Assembly: GCF_001866055.1 (NCBI RefSeq)
Contig: NZ_MLQS01000017.1
Location: forward strand, 440,899-504,898
From: Anaerobacillus alkalidiazotrophicus
GTDB taxonomy: Bacteria; Bacillota; Bacilli; Bacillales_H; Anaerobacillaceae
DNA: 64,000 nucleotides
Direction: 5' to 3'
Every line of letters starts with the position of its first letter. The first letter of the stretch is position 1. Positions 53,389 to 63,286 of the stretch are shown one piece after another. Both the position numbers and the translations under genes were made by a program. The notes under the pieces are model-generated. The model worked only from the letters and a program-made list of their open reading frames with translations. It was not told the DNA's origin and made no database searches.

Positions 53389-56300
53389 ATTTTAACGAAG
53401 AGCAAAAAGCCGCTATATATAGTGAAAAACCACTAGTCGTTATTTCTGCTGGGGCTGGTTCTGGTAAAACACGTGTATTGACGGAACGATTTGTATATAT
53501 ATGTGAAGAAAAATTAAAGGAACGTCTTGGTAAGAAAAATAAATCACCGATAGGAGCTACGGTTGAGGAAATTGTAGCCATTACATTTACTGAAAAAGCA
53601 GCACGTGAAATGAAGGACCGTATTCGTGGACGTATAGAGGAGATACGCCAAAATGTACATGAACGTTATGATGCGAGTGAACATGAGTTTGCAAGAAATT
53701 TCTGGCAGGAACAAAAGGATGCGTTAGATGGCGCCCTTATAACTACATTTCATAGTTTTTGTCACAAACTTCTTGGAGAATATGCGTTTCTTGCAGATGT
53801 CCCTCCTAAGTTTACTGTGTTAGATGATGTTGGGGCTAAGTTGATTCAAATTGACATATTTGATGAAATGTTTGATTCGCCAGAGTATCATCGTAAATGG
53901 CGACCGCTGTACAACTTTTATACTCGTGGACAACTGAAAGAAGCTATTAAAGCAGTGTATAGTCAGATGAAGGAAATCATTACTTCAGTAGAGTCTATCG
54001 AATCATTTTTCGATTCCGAAACCATTGTAAAGCTTCAGTTACAATCGATAGAAAGTGATCGTAAATTTGTATTAACGAATTTTTATAAAGAAGCACGCCC
54101 GCATGTGATGGAACTTGATGACAGTGATAAGGCCTCAAAGAAAATTACGGAACACTTTTCTGAAGTAACCGATCTTTCGTTTGAAAATCCAGCTGTTCTA
54201 TATGAGGCATTAGAAGAAGCACTTCCGAAAAAAGTAAATAAAAAATGGCAAGAAACAAATCCACCATTATATGATTTGTTTGAGTATTTATATAAACCTT
54301 TAAAAGAGACGTGGAAAAAATTAAAAGGACCATCAAGTGTTGACATTAAAGAGATTAAAGAAATTATTAACCTTTTTGTCCAAGTGCTTCAAGTGTTCCA
54401 CGAAAAGTATGATGAGGCGAAACGAGAACGAGCAGCAATGGATTTTTCTGATCTACAGCAAAAGGCAATTACTCTTTTAGAAAAGAAAGAAGTTCAGGAT
54501 GATTGCCGAAAGAAGTATCGTCATATGATGATTGATGAAGCCCAAGACACGAACCAACTGCAAATGAATATGTTAACGTTTATCCAACCGAAATATAGAT
54601 TTATAGTTGGTGATGGAAAGCAGTCTATTTACCGATTTCGTGGAGCAGATGTTAGCTTGATGAATGAACTTGTAGATTTCTCAAAGAAAGATCTTAATAG
54701 CGATTTTATAAATATGAGTACGAACTATCGTACATGTGAGAGTATTATTGACTTTGTAAACATTGCGTTTAATGAAATAATGGGGGCAGAAAAGTCAGAA
54801 TTGGACCCGTTGTATAAAATTCATTACACGAATATTAATAGTCATCGCAACGGGATAGAAGAACAAAAATGTCGTGTTGAACTTATAACAATCCCTAAAA
54901 AAGATGAACCAAAAGAAGGCATAGAAGGTCAAGCAGAGCAACCGGATGATGAACAATCAGAATTTGAAGTTATTGCGAACCGTATGCTTGAAATAATGGA
55001 AGAAGGCCAATCAATTGTCTCTGACAAAGACGCTTGGCGAACGCCTTCTTGGAGCGATTTCGCTATCTTAATACAAACAAGAACAAAGTTATCAAAATTA
55101 GAGCGTTCGTTAAAGCAAAAGGGAATTCCATATGTAGTTTATGGTGGGATCGGCTTTTATGAAAAACAAGAAATTCGAGATATGCTTACCCTTCTCAATT
55201 GGTTAAATAGACCGTGGGAATCGCTTTATATATTATCGTTACTAAGAAGCCCGCTTTTTGGTGTTTCGGTTGAAGACTTCTTATCGATTGATGAGTGTTT
55301 AGAGGAAGATATTCCTTTGGCGACCTTTATATACGAAGGGTTATTTGATAACGATGTAAATATCGGTGAAGAGCTTAAGAGCACATTAACTAAGCTTAAA
55401 CAGTTTTATGAAGATTGGGTTCCTTATCGTCCTCAAGTTTCAACCCGCGAATATTTTGAAGATCTTTTCTTGAAATCGGGCTTAAAAAAAATGTTATTAT
55501 TACAAAAAAATAATTTGCAACAAATTAAAAATGTTGAAAAACTGATCGATGTTTTAGCTCAGTTTCAAACAGCTTCTTTAGATGAATTGTTAAAACAAGT
55601 GAAACAATTAGCAGACTTATCGGATAAAGAAGGTGAAGCAGAAGTAGAGTTAGCAGAAGGAAATATGGTCCATATTATGACTGTACATGCTTCTAAAGGG
55701 TTAGAATTTCCAATTGTCTTTTTACCAGATTTAGCTAAAGGTCCAAGAGGAGATTCAGGAAATATCCGTTTTGATAAAGATGTAAGGATCGTTTTACAGT
55801 ATGAGAAGGAAAAAGAAAATGAACCATTAAAAAAACCTGATAAAAAATATTCTCCATCATTTGAAAGAATTAAAGAAAAGACAAAGGATCAAGCGATTGA
55901 AGAATCAAAGCGATTATTTTATGTTGCTACTACTAGGGCAAAAGATTATCTAGTATTGTCTACAGTGGATAAACCGACTAAAGACTCATGGTATGACATG
56001 CTACTTAAGGCGATGGAACAAAACACGAGTTTAGAAAATCGTATAAAGCAAACTTCTAATGTACCTGACTATGAAGAGTGGCAAGAAAAAGGGCAAGAAT
56101 ATGAACCACCGCTAATTCAAAACAGAAATAAGGTACTACCTAGTTTTTCAGTTTCAGAAATCATGACATATATGAATGACCCGATAAAATATTATTATAA
56201 ATACATTGTGAAAATTGAAGATGAGTGGTTAGTTGAACAGGAGGAATTACCGAAGTTTGTAGAAGAAAAAGAATTTGTCTCAGGTGCAAAACTTGGTACG

Positions 56301-56837
56301 ATTGTTCACCGCGCATGTGAACTTTTAGATAACGGATACTCTCTTGAAGAAGCACAGGAAGAAGCGCTAGCTTTACTCGAAGAAGAACAAGAGCTAGGTG
56401 ATTACGAACAAGCAGTAAGTGACCTAGTAACCAAATATCAGGCACTTAATGAGTTAAGTCTAGGAAGTAACTATGCTAATGAATGGGCGTTTATTGTTGA
56501 GATAGAAGGTGCACAAATTATAGGGGAAATAGATAAGATTGTTGAAAAAAACGGAAAATTTCACCTTATTGACTTAAAAACGAATAAAAGTAATAACGTT
56601 GAAAAGTTGGTTTCATATTATTCACCTCAGCTATATTTGTATAAGATGGCATTTGAAAAACTAACTCGTCTAAACGTTAGTGAGTTGTCATTATTTTTTA
56701 TGCGTGAAGGATTAGAAGGTTTTTCAAGTATTGAAATTGACAAAACAATGGAAGAGCGTATTAGGGAGATAATTAAAGAAATGTCTCATTTAAAAATGAC
56801 CCTTGCTGCAAAAGATAGTTATGAAAGAATCGGGTGA
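53385..56837 (+). CDS. AddA-like UvrD helicase-nuclease subunit
   Basis: The 1,150-residue protein starts with a Q motif and Walker A, AGAGSGKT (residues 22-29). The SF1A motifs follow: AITFTEKAAREMKDRI, TTFHSFCHKLL, MIDEAQDTNQLQ (Walker B), VGDGKQSIYRFRGAD, MTVHASKGLEFPIVF and LFYVATTRAKDYL. A C-terminal PD-(D/E)XK domain has Asp1050 (GEIDKI), Asp1063 and Lys1065 (LIDLKTN). It therefore resembles AddA but differs from the standard Bacillus AddA, so it may be a second, paralogous system. The start overlaps the previous stop (ATGA), showing coupled expression of the two subunits. Confidence 0.85.
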   Translation: MNFNEEQKAAIYSEKPLVVISAGAGSGKTRVLTERFVYICEEKLKERLGKKNKSPIGATVEEIVAITFTEKAAREMKDRIRGRIEEIRQNVHERYDASEHEFARNFWQEQKDALDGALITTFHSFCHKLLGEYAFLADVPPKFTVLDDVGAKLIQIDIFDEMFDSPEYHRKWRPLYNFYTRGQLKEAIKAVYSQMKEIITSVESIESFFDSETIVKLQLQSIESDRKFVLTNFYKEARPHVMELDDSDKASKKITEHFSEVTDLSFENPAVLYEALEEALPKKVNKKWQETNPPLYDLFEYLYKPLKETWKKLKGPSSVDIKEIKEIINLFVQVLQVFHEKYDEAKRERAAMDFSDLQQKAITLLEKKEVQDDCRKKYRHMMIDEAQDTNQLQMNMLTFIQPKYRFIVGDGKQSIYRFRGADVSLMNELVDFSKKDLNSDFINMSTNYRTCESIIDFVNIAFNEIMGAEKSELDPLYKIHYTNINSHRNGIEEQKCRVELITIPKKDEPKEGIEGQAEQPDDEQSEFEVIANRMLEIMEEGQSIVSDKDAWRTPSWSDFAILIQTRTKLSKLERSLKQKGIPYVVYGGIGFYEKQEIRDMLTLLNWLNRPWESLYILSLLRSPLFGVSVEDFLSIDECLEEDIPLATFIYEGLFDNDVNIGEELKSTLTKLKQFYEDWVPYRPQVSTREYFEDLFLKSGLKKMLLLQKNNLQQIKNVEKLIDVLAQFQTASLDELLKQVKQLADLSDKEGEAEVELAEGNMVHIMTVHASKGLEFPIVFLPDLAKGPRGDSGNIRFDKDVRIVLQYEKEKENEPLKKPDKKYSPSFERIKEKTKDQAIEESKRLFYVATTRAKDYLVLSTVDKPTKDSWYDMLLKAMEQNTSLENRIKQTSNVPDYEEWQEKGQEYEPPLIQNRNKVLPSFSVSEIMTYMNDPIKYYYKYIVKIEDEWLVEQEELPKFVEEKEFVSGAKLGTIVHRACELLDNGYSLEEAQEEALALLEEEQELGDYEQAVSDLVTKYQALNELSLGSNYANEWAFIVEIEGAQIIGEIDKIVEKNGKFHLIDLKTNKSNNVEKLVSYYSPQLYLYKMAFEKLTRLNVSELSLFFMREGLEGFSSIEIDKTMEERIREIIKEMSHLKMTLAAKDSYERIG

Positions 56838-56894
56838 CAAAGCATTTGTAGGTCGCCGAAAACGAACTGTTAAATTAGTAAGAGAAATTTACAA

Positions 56895-56932
56895 AAGGTT
56901 TTGCCAATATGATGGCAAAACCTTCATTTTTT
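56895..56932 (+). terminator. Terminator between the AddA-like gene and ald
   Basis: AAGGTTTTGCC (56895-56905) and GGCAAAACCTT (56914-56924) form a perfect stem with T-rich sequence after it. Confidence 0.85.
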
Positions 56933-56993
56933 CGTAAAGTGACTAGAGAGTATGAAGTTTTGAAGGGAGAGCTTTCTAGCTTAAGCCTTAATA

Positions 56994-58118
56994 CTATATT
57001 CTATAATGTAAGGCTTCTGAAACGGGTACATAATCGTAACCTAAGTCTTTAGCAACAGCTTCATAAGTAATGGAACCATTTGCAACGGTCACACCTAATT
57101 CTAATGCTTTATTTTGGACTACTGCAGCAAACACCCCATTATTTGCAATTTGAAGAGCGTACCCTATCGTTACATTTGTTAAAGCGATTGTTGAAGTGCG
57201 AGGTACTGCACCTGGCATATTTGCAACAGCATAATGAACAATACCATGTTTCTCATAAGTAGGATCGCTATGTGTAGTAATACGATCAACAGTTTCGAAA
57301 ATTCCACCTTGGTCAATCGCAACATCAACAATAACTGAGCCTGGTGACATTGTTTTAACCATTTCTTCAGTCACCAACTTAGGTGCTTTAGCACCCGTTA
57401 TTAAAACGGCTCCGATCACTAGGTCACTTTCACGAACGGTATCAGCAATGTTTAATGGATTTGACATTAATGTATTAATACTAGATCCAAAAATATCATC
57501 TAAATAGCGTAAACGTTCTGGACTTAAATCAATAATAGTTACATCTGCTCCTAAGCCGACTGCAAGTTTAGCGGCATTTGTACCTACAACACCACCACCA
57601 ATAATGGTAACTTTTGCCCGCTTTACACCTGGAACACCAGCTAGTAAGATGCCTTTTCCTCCTTTAGGTTTTTCTAAAAATTGAGCACCAATTTGCGAAG
57701 CCATCCGCCCTGCTACTTCACTCATCGGAGTTAGTAATGGCAAAGTCTTGTTTACTTCAACTGTTTCATAAGCTATCGCAATAACACCTTTACTAGTTAA
57801 TGCTTTGGCAAGAGCAGGTTCAGCTGCTAAATGTAAATAGGTAAATAAAATGAGACCTTCACGAAAATATTCGTATTCACTGGCTAAAGGTTCTTTAACT
57901 TTCATAATCATTTCAGCTTTTGACCAAACGTCAGCTGCATTATCAAGAATTGTTGCACCTGCATCGATATATGCTTCATTTGTAAAGCCACTTCCAACCC
58001 CTGCATTTGTTTCAATTAGTATCTTATGACCAGAATTCACTAGGGTAATTACGCCGCCTGGGGTAATAGCAACACGATTTTCATTGTTTTTTTTCTCTTT
58101 TGGTATACCAATTATCAT
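56994..58118 (-). CDS. ald: Alanine dehydrogenase
   Basis: This NAD-dependent enzyme interconverts alanine and pyruvate plus ammonia and serves alanine use during sporulation. The 374-residue sequence begins [22 protein letters not shown]. It contains the catalytic His in YLHLAAEP, the [12 protein letters not shown] segment, the nucleotide loop [17 protein letters not shown] and [12 protein letters not shown], all of them Ald signatures. It stands alone and converges with the AddA-like gene. Confidence 0.96.
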   Translation of the reverse strand: MIIGIPKEKKNNENRVAITPGGVITLVNSGHKILIETNAGVGSGFTNEAYIDAGATILDNAADVWSKAEMIMKVKEPLASEYEYFREGLILFTYLHLAAEPALAKALTSKGVIAIAYETVEVNKTLPLLTPMSEVAGRMASQIGAQFLEKPKGGKGILLAGVPGVKRAKVTIIGGGVVGTNAAKLAVGLGADVTIIDLSPERLRYLDDIFGSSINTLMSNPLNIADTVRESDLVIGAVLITGAKAPKLVTEEMVKTMSPGSVIVDVAIDQGGIFETVDRITTHSDPTYEKHGIVHYAVANMPGAVPRTSTIALTNVTIGYALQIANNGVFAAVVQNKALELGVTVANGSITYEAVAKDLGYDYVPVSEALHYRI

Positions 58119-58144
58119 TGTTAATCCCTCTTTTTCCTCTTATT

Positions 58145-58198
58145 TGAGTGAATTTCATATCCAGTTAATCATATAGAAGTGTATTATGAAATTTATTA
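58145..58198 (+). repeat. Family 2 repeat, short copy with outer arms only
   Basis: TGAGTGAATTTCATA and ATTATGAAATTTATTA (58183-58198) match the ends of the copy at 18838-18959. The central hairpin is absent. It lies just upstream of ald (on its leader side). Confidence 0.5.
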
Positions 58199-58278
58199 AA
58201 ATATATAAGTATAGTATAATTTGTATCTATTTATCGAAACAATGAATATTCATTATGACGGAAGAAAATCTAACAGAA

Positions 58279-58318
58279 AAAAACTGAGCTTGAATGCGAC
58301 ATCAAGTTCAGTTTTTAC
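58279..58318 (-). terminator. Terminator of the KTSC-domain gene
   Basis: AAAAACTGAGCTTGA (58279-58293) pairs with TCAAGTTCAGTTTTT (58302-58316), one G-U pair. The A-run gives a U-run on the minus strand, after the leftward gene at 58376. Confidence 0.8.
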
Positions 58319-58375
58319 TAAATACTATAATTTTTTTGAAATACCTTTTGGTAAATTCAAAGGGCTGCTTTTCTT

Positions 58376-58588
58376 TTAATGTAGTTTCCTTTTATCATAT
58401 TTTATAGTAAGGCGATCTCTAACATATTTACTATGATCACTTGTAGATAAGAACCCTACATAATCAATTGGAATAACGTCATAATATACATAGTAATCAC
58501 CATTAGTAAACCGAATGTACAATTGATGTGTAACATCATCATATGATGCAGACTTAATATCCTCTGAATTGATATTTGTTGTTTCCAT
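58376..58588 (-). CDS. KTSC-domain small protein
   Basis: The 70-residue product carries the SxxYDxxTHQLYIRFTNGDYYVYYDVIPIDYVGFLSTSDHS pattern. It is close to the KTSC domain, a short beta-rich domain found alone or fused to RNA-related enzymes and of unknown function. The last motif residues differ (HSKYVRDRL). The frame extends to a TTG at 58606, but GGAGGGAG places the start at the ATG at 58588. Confidence 0.7.
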   Translation of the reverse strand: METTNINSEDIKSASYDDVTHQLYIRFTNGDYYVYYDVIPIDYVGFLSTSDHSKYVRDRLTIKYDKRKLH

Positions 58589-58813
58589 ACTCCAAACTCC
58601 CTCCAAATATTAGTGTATTTATATTAAAGTATTCCCAATGAAACAATAAGGAAACACTTTTTCATACATTTAAGTGACAAGAAATATTAGGAGAAAACAC
58701 CTACTTTCAAAAAAGCTATTTAAAGAAAGCTTGAAGTCTTGCTTTCTAGGGAAATAACCTTGTAAACAATTGAAGTTTTAAAAAATTTCATGATAAATTA
58801 ACGAACTATTCAC

Positions 58814-58841
58814 TTGAAACTTTCATATATAAGGCTACAAT
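58814..58841 (+). promoter_or_regulatory. Candidate promoter of the globin-coupled receptor gene
   Basis: TTGAAA (58814-58819) and TACAAT (58836-58841) are 16 bases apart, 44 bp before the start. A sigma-D-type GCCGATAA was not seen. Confidence 0.6.
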
Positions 58842-58885
58842 GATAGTGGAAGTAATCTTAGATTTAAGTAGTAGGGGGGATTTCG

Positions 58886-60646
58886 ATGTTTTTTACGAAA
58901 AGAATAAATGTGGAGAAAAAGGTTCAACCCTTAAATGATACAGATATTCAATCAACAGATCGAATGCAAAATAAGTTGTCATATTTACAGCTAAATAATA
59001 AAGACTTAGAAATTATTAAAAAGCTTGATTACTTATTTGATAAATACTGTGAAGATATAACGGAAAGACATTATGAAATGGTGGGGAGATTTGCAAATTT
59101 ACAAAATATCATCGATCAACATAGTACAAGGGAGAGATTGTCAAATACCTTTATTAAATATTTACAGTCCATTCCAAGGTCAGAAATTAATGAAGAATAT
59201 ATTTCAGGGCGAGTAAAAATTGGAGATATACATAGTAAGATTCGGTTAACACCAGAGTTTTACACTGGCTCTTACATACGTGTATATGAGTATCTTATAC
59301 CCTCTATTATTTCTGAATTTGGAAACTCTCCTGAACAATTATCTGAACTATTATTAAGCCTAATAAAGTTTATTACGTTAGATTCACAAATAGTACTTGA
59401 ATCTTACCAAGAAGGAAATGATTATAAAGTTGTTTCTAATATAAGTTCTGTCATGGAATTAATAACAAAAATTAATAAAATGAAGGATCTATTAGCTGTT
59501 GTTGATAGTACAATTGCAGAAGCAGAAGCAGTAGCGGCTGCAGCCGAGGAGCTTTCCTCTTCGGTAGAGGAAGTCGCCAATAATGCAATAAATGTATCGG
59601 AAAATGCTGAAGAAACAATTCTTCAAGCTAATAACGGTCAAAAAGTAATTGAAGAGTCATTAAAAGGTTTCCTTTCTATGACAGAAGATTTTAGTGAAAC
59701 AAAGGAGAAAATTAATAATCTCCTTAAAGAAATTCAAAATGTTACTACTGTCGTTTCATTTATACGTGATGTATCGGAACAGACGAATTTATTAGCTTTA
59801 AATGCCTCTATAGAAGCAGCTAGAGCCGGGGAACATGGAAAAGGGTTTGCAGTTGTAGCAAATGAAGTTCGTAAACTTTCTGAGCAAACGAATACGTCGG
59901 TTCAAAAAATTACATCTACGATAGAAAAGATTCAAGCTGAGGCAAATGAAGTAGATCAAAATTCTGATCGAATGTCTACGCAACTTGGTGTGCGAGTTAA
60001 CAAAACAAGAGATGCTATTGATGTTCTAGATCAAATTATCACAAGAATAGAAGATGTAGGTGGAGCAACTTCAAATATCGCTGCAATTGCAGAGGAACAG
60101 TCTGCTGCTACTCAGGATATTACTTCAAGAATAAACGAAGTGTTACAGCATGTTGATGAAATAAGGACAGCTACAAAAGAAACGGGTAGTACGATTTACG
60201 ATGCAAGCTATAAAGTTAATGAATTACGAAAAGAAGTATTAAAATCAATTCCACGACTTAGTGGTGAAAATTTATTACGAGTAATGAAAACTGAATATGA
60301 AACGTGGAAATGGTGGATATATAATACGATGATCGAATTCCATGATTTAAGTGAGGGAGACATCGCTCGTAGACAAGAGAGTCGTTTATCAACTTGGTTT
60401 ACTACCATAAAAAATGATCCACTGATTCAATCTCAATCCGTTTTCACAACGGCAGAAAAATTGCACAATGATATATTTACTTTAGCTAATGATGCGTTAG
60501 GAGCTATGAAACGAGGTCATTTTTCTGAAATTAGTCAAATACTAGAACAACTAGACACAAAAACTGAAGCTATTAAAGAGTGTTTAGACGAACTAAGTCT
60601 AGGTGTAGCTGAAAGAAAAACAGGTAAGAGGCATCAACATAGCTAG
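58886..60646 (+). CDS. Globin-coupled chemoreceptor (HemAT-like)
   Basis: The 586-residue soluble receptor begins with a protoglobin-type haem domain (about residues 25-185). The proximal His is His116, in [27 protein letters not shown]. An MA signalling domain follows with tip [48 protein letters not shown]-terminal region of about 110 residues ([15 protein letters not shown]...RLSTWF...EKLHNDIF) resembles a chemoreceptor zinc-binding domain but lacks its Cys. No membrane helix is present. It probably senses oxygen for aerotaxis. AGGGGGG precedes the ATG. Confidence 0.9.
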   Translation: MFFTKRINVEKKVQPLNDTDIQSTDRMQNKLSYLQLNNKDLEIIKKLDYLFDKYCEDITERHYEMVGRFANLQNIIDQHSTRERLSNTFIKYLQSIPRSEINEEYISGRVKIGDIHSKIRLTPEFYTGSYIRVYEYLIPSIISEFGNSPEQLSELLLSLIKFITLDSQIVLESYQEGNDYKVVSNISSVMELITKINKMKDLLAVVDSTIAEAEAVAAAAEELSSSVEEVANNAINVSENAEETILQANNGQKVIEESLKGFLSMTEDFSETKEKINNLLKEIQNVTTVVSFIRDVSEQTNLLALNASIEAARAGEHGKGFAVVANEVRKLSEQTNTSVQKITSTIEKIQAEANEVDQNSDRMSTQLGVRVNKTRDAIDVLDQIITRIEDVGGATSNIAAIAEEQSAATQDITSRINEVLQHVDEIRTATKETGSTIYDASYKVNELRKEVLKSIPRLSGENLLRVMKTEYETWKWWIYNTMIEFHDLSEGDIARRQESRLSTWFTTIKNDPLIQSQSVFTTAEKLHNDIFTLANDALGAMKRGHFSEISQILEQLDTKTEAIKECLDELSLGVAERKTGKRHQHS

Positions 60647-60668
60647 ATGCTAACTATTTGGAGGCCGT

Positions 60669-62441
60669 ATGAACATAAGTAGTCAATATAATCATGAAAT
60701 TGAACGTGAAAAGGATAAGCCTTCTAATGTAAGGTATAAATTAATTGAAATTTTCCGGGAGTTTGAATTGGAGGAAGGACTAGAAGGGGCTATTAAACTA
60801 AGACAAATTATTGATAGCCTCTGCTTTGTCCTAGGGCAAACTGTTACTATTTTTATTACCAACCGAAATGGAAAGATTTTATATTCCAATGATCATCTTC
60901 GGTTCTCAACCAAATTAAGAGAGGTTGGTATTATTGAAAATGATGTGATTAATATAGAACAAAAAGTTTTAGGTAGGAATTTGAATGTAGAAGATTTAAT
61001 TTCTGAAGAAACCATGCATCAAATTTCTGACGAACTTATGTATATACATTCGCATATTTCACCAGTGAGAAGAGATGATGAGGTAAGCCACTTCATCATC
61101 GCTTTTCATGATGTAACTCAACTAAGGCGTGCAGAATCACAATTAAATATTATGTATTCAATAGATCCTTTAACTCAATTGCCCAATAGACATTGTTTCG
61201 AAGAAGATTTATTAAAAAAACTACAATTAGAAAAGAAAAGTCAAAATCCTTTTGCCCTATTTTTTCTTGATTTAGACCGTTTTAAATTTTTTAATGATAC
61301 GTTAGGACATCAAGTTGGCGATGAGTTAATTATGGATATTGCAAATAAACTACGAGATATTGAAAATAAGTATATTACTTTGTACCGCTTTGGTGGCGAT
61401 GAATTTATTTTTCTGATTAAAAAAGTTGATACAGAAGAGCAAATTGATGAGTTAGCTGAGAAAATATTACAAATATTTAAGTCAGCCTTTATTATTCAAG
61501 GAAATAGTCTTATGTTAACTTGTAGTATTGGCATCAGTATTTATCCAGATTCAAGTACTAGCCTAAAAAAACTAGTAGAATGTGCGGATACTGCCATGCA
61601 TTATGCTAAGGAACGAGGGAAAGATACATATCAAATTTTTTCTGAAAATATGAACACTGCTTATTCAGAGAGGTTGAAAATGGAAGCTCAACTTCGCATC
61701 GCATTAGAGAAAAATCAATTTTTCCTACATTATCAACCCCAAATTGATATGAAAACGAATAAGATCATTGGAGTAGAAGCATTAGTTCGTTGGAATAATC
61801 CTGAATTAGGCATTGTCGCTCCTAATGAATTTATTCCACTCGCTGAAGAAATAGGTCTTATTGATCCGATAGGAGACTGGGTTTTGAAGACAGCATGTCA
61901 ACAAGTGAAAAATTGGCAGAAGGAATTAGGTTTATATATTAGAGTGGGAATTAATATTTCACCGAAACAATTTCAACGCCCTGATTTTGTTAGCAAAGTA
62001 GAAAGAGTATTACAGGAAACTGGATTAGCGCCTAACTATGTTGATTTGGAAATTACTGAAAATGGATTAATGCAAAATAGCGCAGATTGTTTGCAAACAT
62101 TATATCGTTTAAAAAGCCACGGTGTAAAAATATCAATCGATGACTTTGGGACAGGTTATTCTTCCTTAAGTTACTTAAAGCGGTTTCCAATTGATACTTT
62201 GAAAATAGATCAATCGTTCGTTAGAGATTTAATCGAAGATACAAATGATCAAGCAATTGTTACTTCAATAATTAGTTTAGCGCACAATATGAAACTGAAT
62301 GTAATTGCAGAAGGTGTAGAAACTGTCGAAATTGTTAATTTCTTAAATCGTCATAAATGTGATGAAATGCAAGGCTACTTATATAGTAAACCTCTAAATC
62401 CACATGATTTTGAAAGCTTTCTAAAAAAAATGAAGCAATAA
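60669..62441 (+). CDS. PAS-like, GGDEF and EAL bifunctional c-di-GMP protein
   Basis: The 590-residue cytoplasmic protein has an N-terminal sensory part (about residues 40-155, with a PAS-like TIFITNRNGKILYSND). A GGDEF domain follows with RFGGDEF intact at residues 242-246, and then an EAL domain with EALVRW (Glu370), ITENGLM, SIDDFGTGYSSL, LKIDQSFV and VIAEGVE. Both active sites look complete, so net synthesis or breakdown cannot be told from sequence. GGAGG precedes the ATG, 22 bp after the receptor gene, so oxygen sensing and c-di-GMP turnover may be co-expressed. Confidence 0.92.
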   Translation: MNISSQYNHEIEREKDKPSNVRYKLIEIFREFELEEGLEGAIKLRQIIDSLCFVLGQTVTIFITNRNGKILYSNDHLRFSTKLREVGIIENDVINIEQKVLGRNLNVEDLISEETMHQISDELMYIHSHISPVRRDDEVSHFIIAFHDVTQLRRAESQLNIMYSIDPLTQLPNRHCFEEDLLKKLQLEKKSQNPFALFFLDLDRFKFFNDTLGHQVGDELIMDIANKLRDIENKYITLYRFGGDEFIFLIKKVDTEEQIDELAEKILQIFKSAFIIQGNSLMLTCSIGISIYPDSSTSLKKLVECADTAMHYAKERGKDTYQIFSENMNTAYSERLKMEAQLRIALEKNQFFLHYQPQIDMKTNKIIGVEALVRWNNPELGIVAPNEFIPLAEEIGLIDPIGDWVLKTACQQVKNWQKELGLYIRVGINISPKQFQRPDFVSKVERVLQETGLAPNYVDLEITENGLMQNSADCLQTLYRLKSHGVKISIDDFGTGYSSLSYLKRFPIDTLKIDQSFVRDLIEDTNDQAIVTSIISLAHNMKLNVIAEGVETVEIVNFLNRHKCDEMQGYLYSKPLNPHDFESFLKKMKQ

Positions 62442-62561
62442 GTAATCAGACTACTAAAAATCCGAAAAATGCACTTAGGAATGTAAGGTACACCTGTATG
62501 GAATTTGATTTACTGGAAAAAATAAACTAAGTAGTAAATGAGGATAAAGGTGGGAACAAAA

Positions 62562-62849
62562 GTGAAACGTTTTTCATTAAGTATTGCAGCATTTTTATTC
62601 ATTGCATGGATTGCAGCTCTCTTATTAAACATTGATATTTATCGGAAGGCAAATATAGAATTAAATATATTTGGACCGATTTTAGACGCGGTCTTACTCA
62701 TGCTCATTGGGTTAGTTATTTTTGTTTTAGTAGCCATTTCTAGTGAGAATGTAGAAACCCCTAAAAAATGGGTAAACACTAGTTTGTTTTTATTAGGTTT
62801 AGGTGCAATATTTTTCATTTCATTTTTTTACATCGTAACGTTTTATTAA
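62562..62849 (+). CDS. Small membrane protein, unknown function
   Basis: The 95-residue product has three hydrophobic helices (about residues 4-22, 36-58 and 70-92) with a short polar loop (SSENVETPKKW). The frame begins at 62538, but the GTG at 62562 has AAAGGTGGGA upstream and gives MKRFSLSIAAFLFIAW, a normal membrane start. No family is recognised. Confidence 0.6.
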   Translation: MKRFSLSIAAFLFIAWIAALLLNIDIYRKANIELNIFGPILDAVLLMLIGLVIFVLVAISSENVETPKKWVNTSLFLLGLGAIFFISFFYIVTFY

Positions 62850-62926
62850 TAGTCAATACTGTAGTGTAAGTGGTACAATGTACTCGTTCCTTTTATTATT
62901 TTTTAGCTAACAGGAGGTGAGAATTG

Positions 62927-63286
62927 GTGGAATTTCCTTTTGATTTATCTATAATTTGGCTTTCTATATTGCTTTCTATTATTTTTGTTGTAGCTTTCGT
63001 CTTTCGTTGTAACTGTTATCCGCCTTTAAAGAAGCAACAATCTTTTGGAAAAGTAAATAAACATATATTTAAAACAAATACATCTGATACCTTTTTATTT
63101 GAAAGACTTCATATTGTTTATCGAAAGATCCCTACTAAAGAAACTAGTAGTAATTCAATAGATGAAGAGCATTGTTTTCCTTGTCTTAAATTATATTTCA
63201 ATTACAGAGGAGGACATAAAAGATGGGGAAAAATCTCCAATTGCTCACATCTAAATATAGAAAAGGTAGTTTATTTCTCGTATTAA
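62927..63286 (+). CDS. Possible small membrane protein overlapping the yidC start
   Basis: An AGGAGGTG site lies seven bases before a GTG (62927), which opens a frame with one N-terminal membrane helix (DLSIIWLSILLSIIFVVAFVF). About 95 mostly polar residues, with several Cys, follow. The last 64 bases overlap the start of yidC in another frame, which is unusual. It may be a real short gene with an extended frameshifted tail. The strong ribosome-binding site is the main support. Confidence 0.4.
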   Translation: MEFPFDLSIIWLSILLSIIFVVAFVFRCNCYPPLKKQQSFGKVNKHIFKTNTSDTFLFERLHIVYRKIPTKETSSNSIDEEHCFPCLKLYFNYRGGHKRWGKISNCSHLNIEKVVYFSY

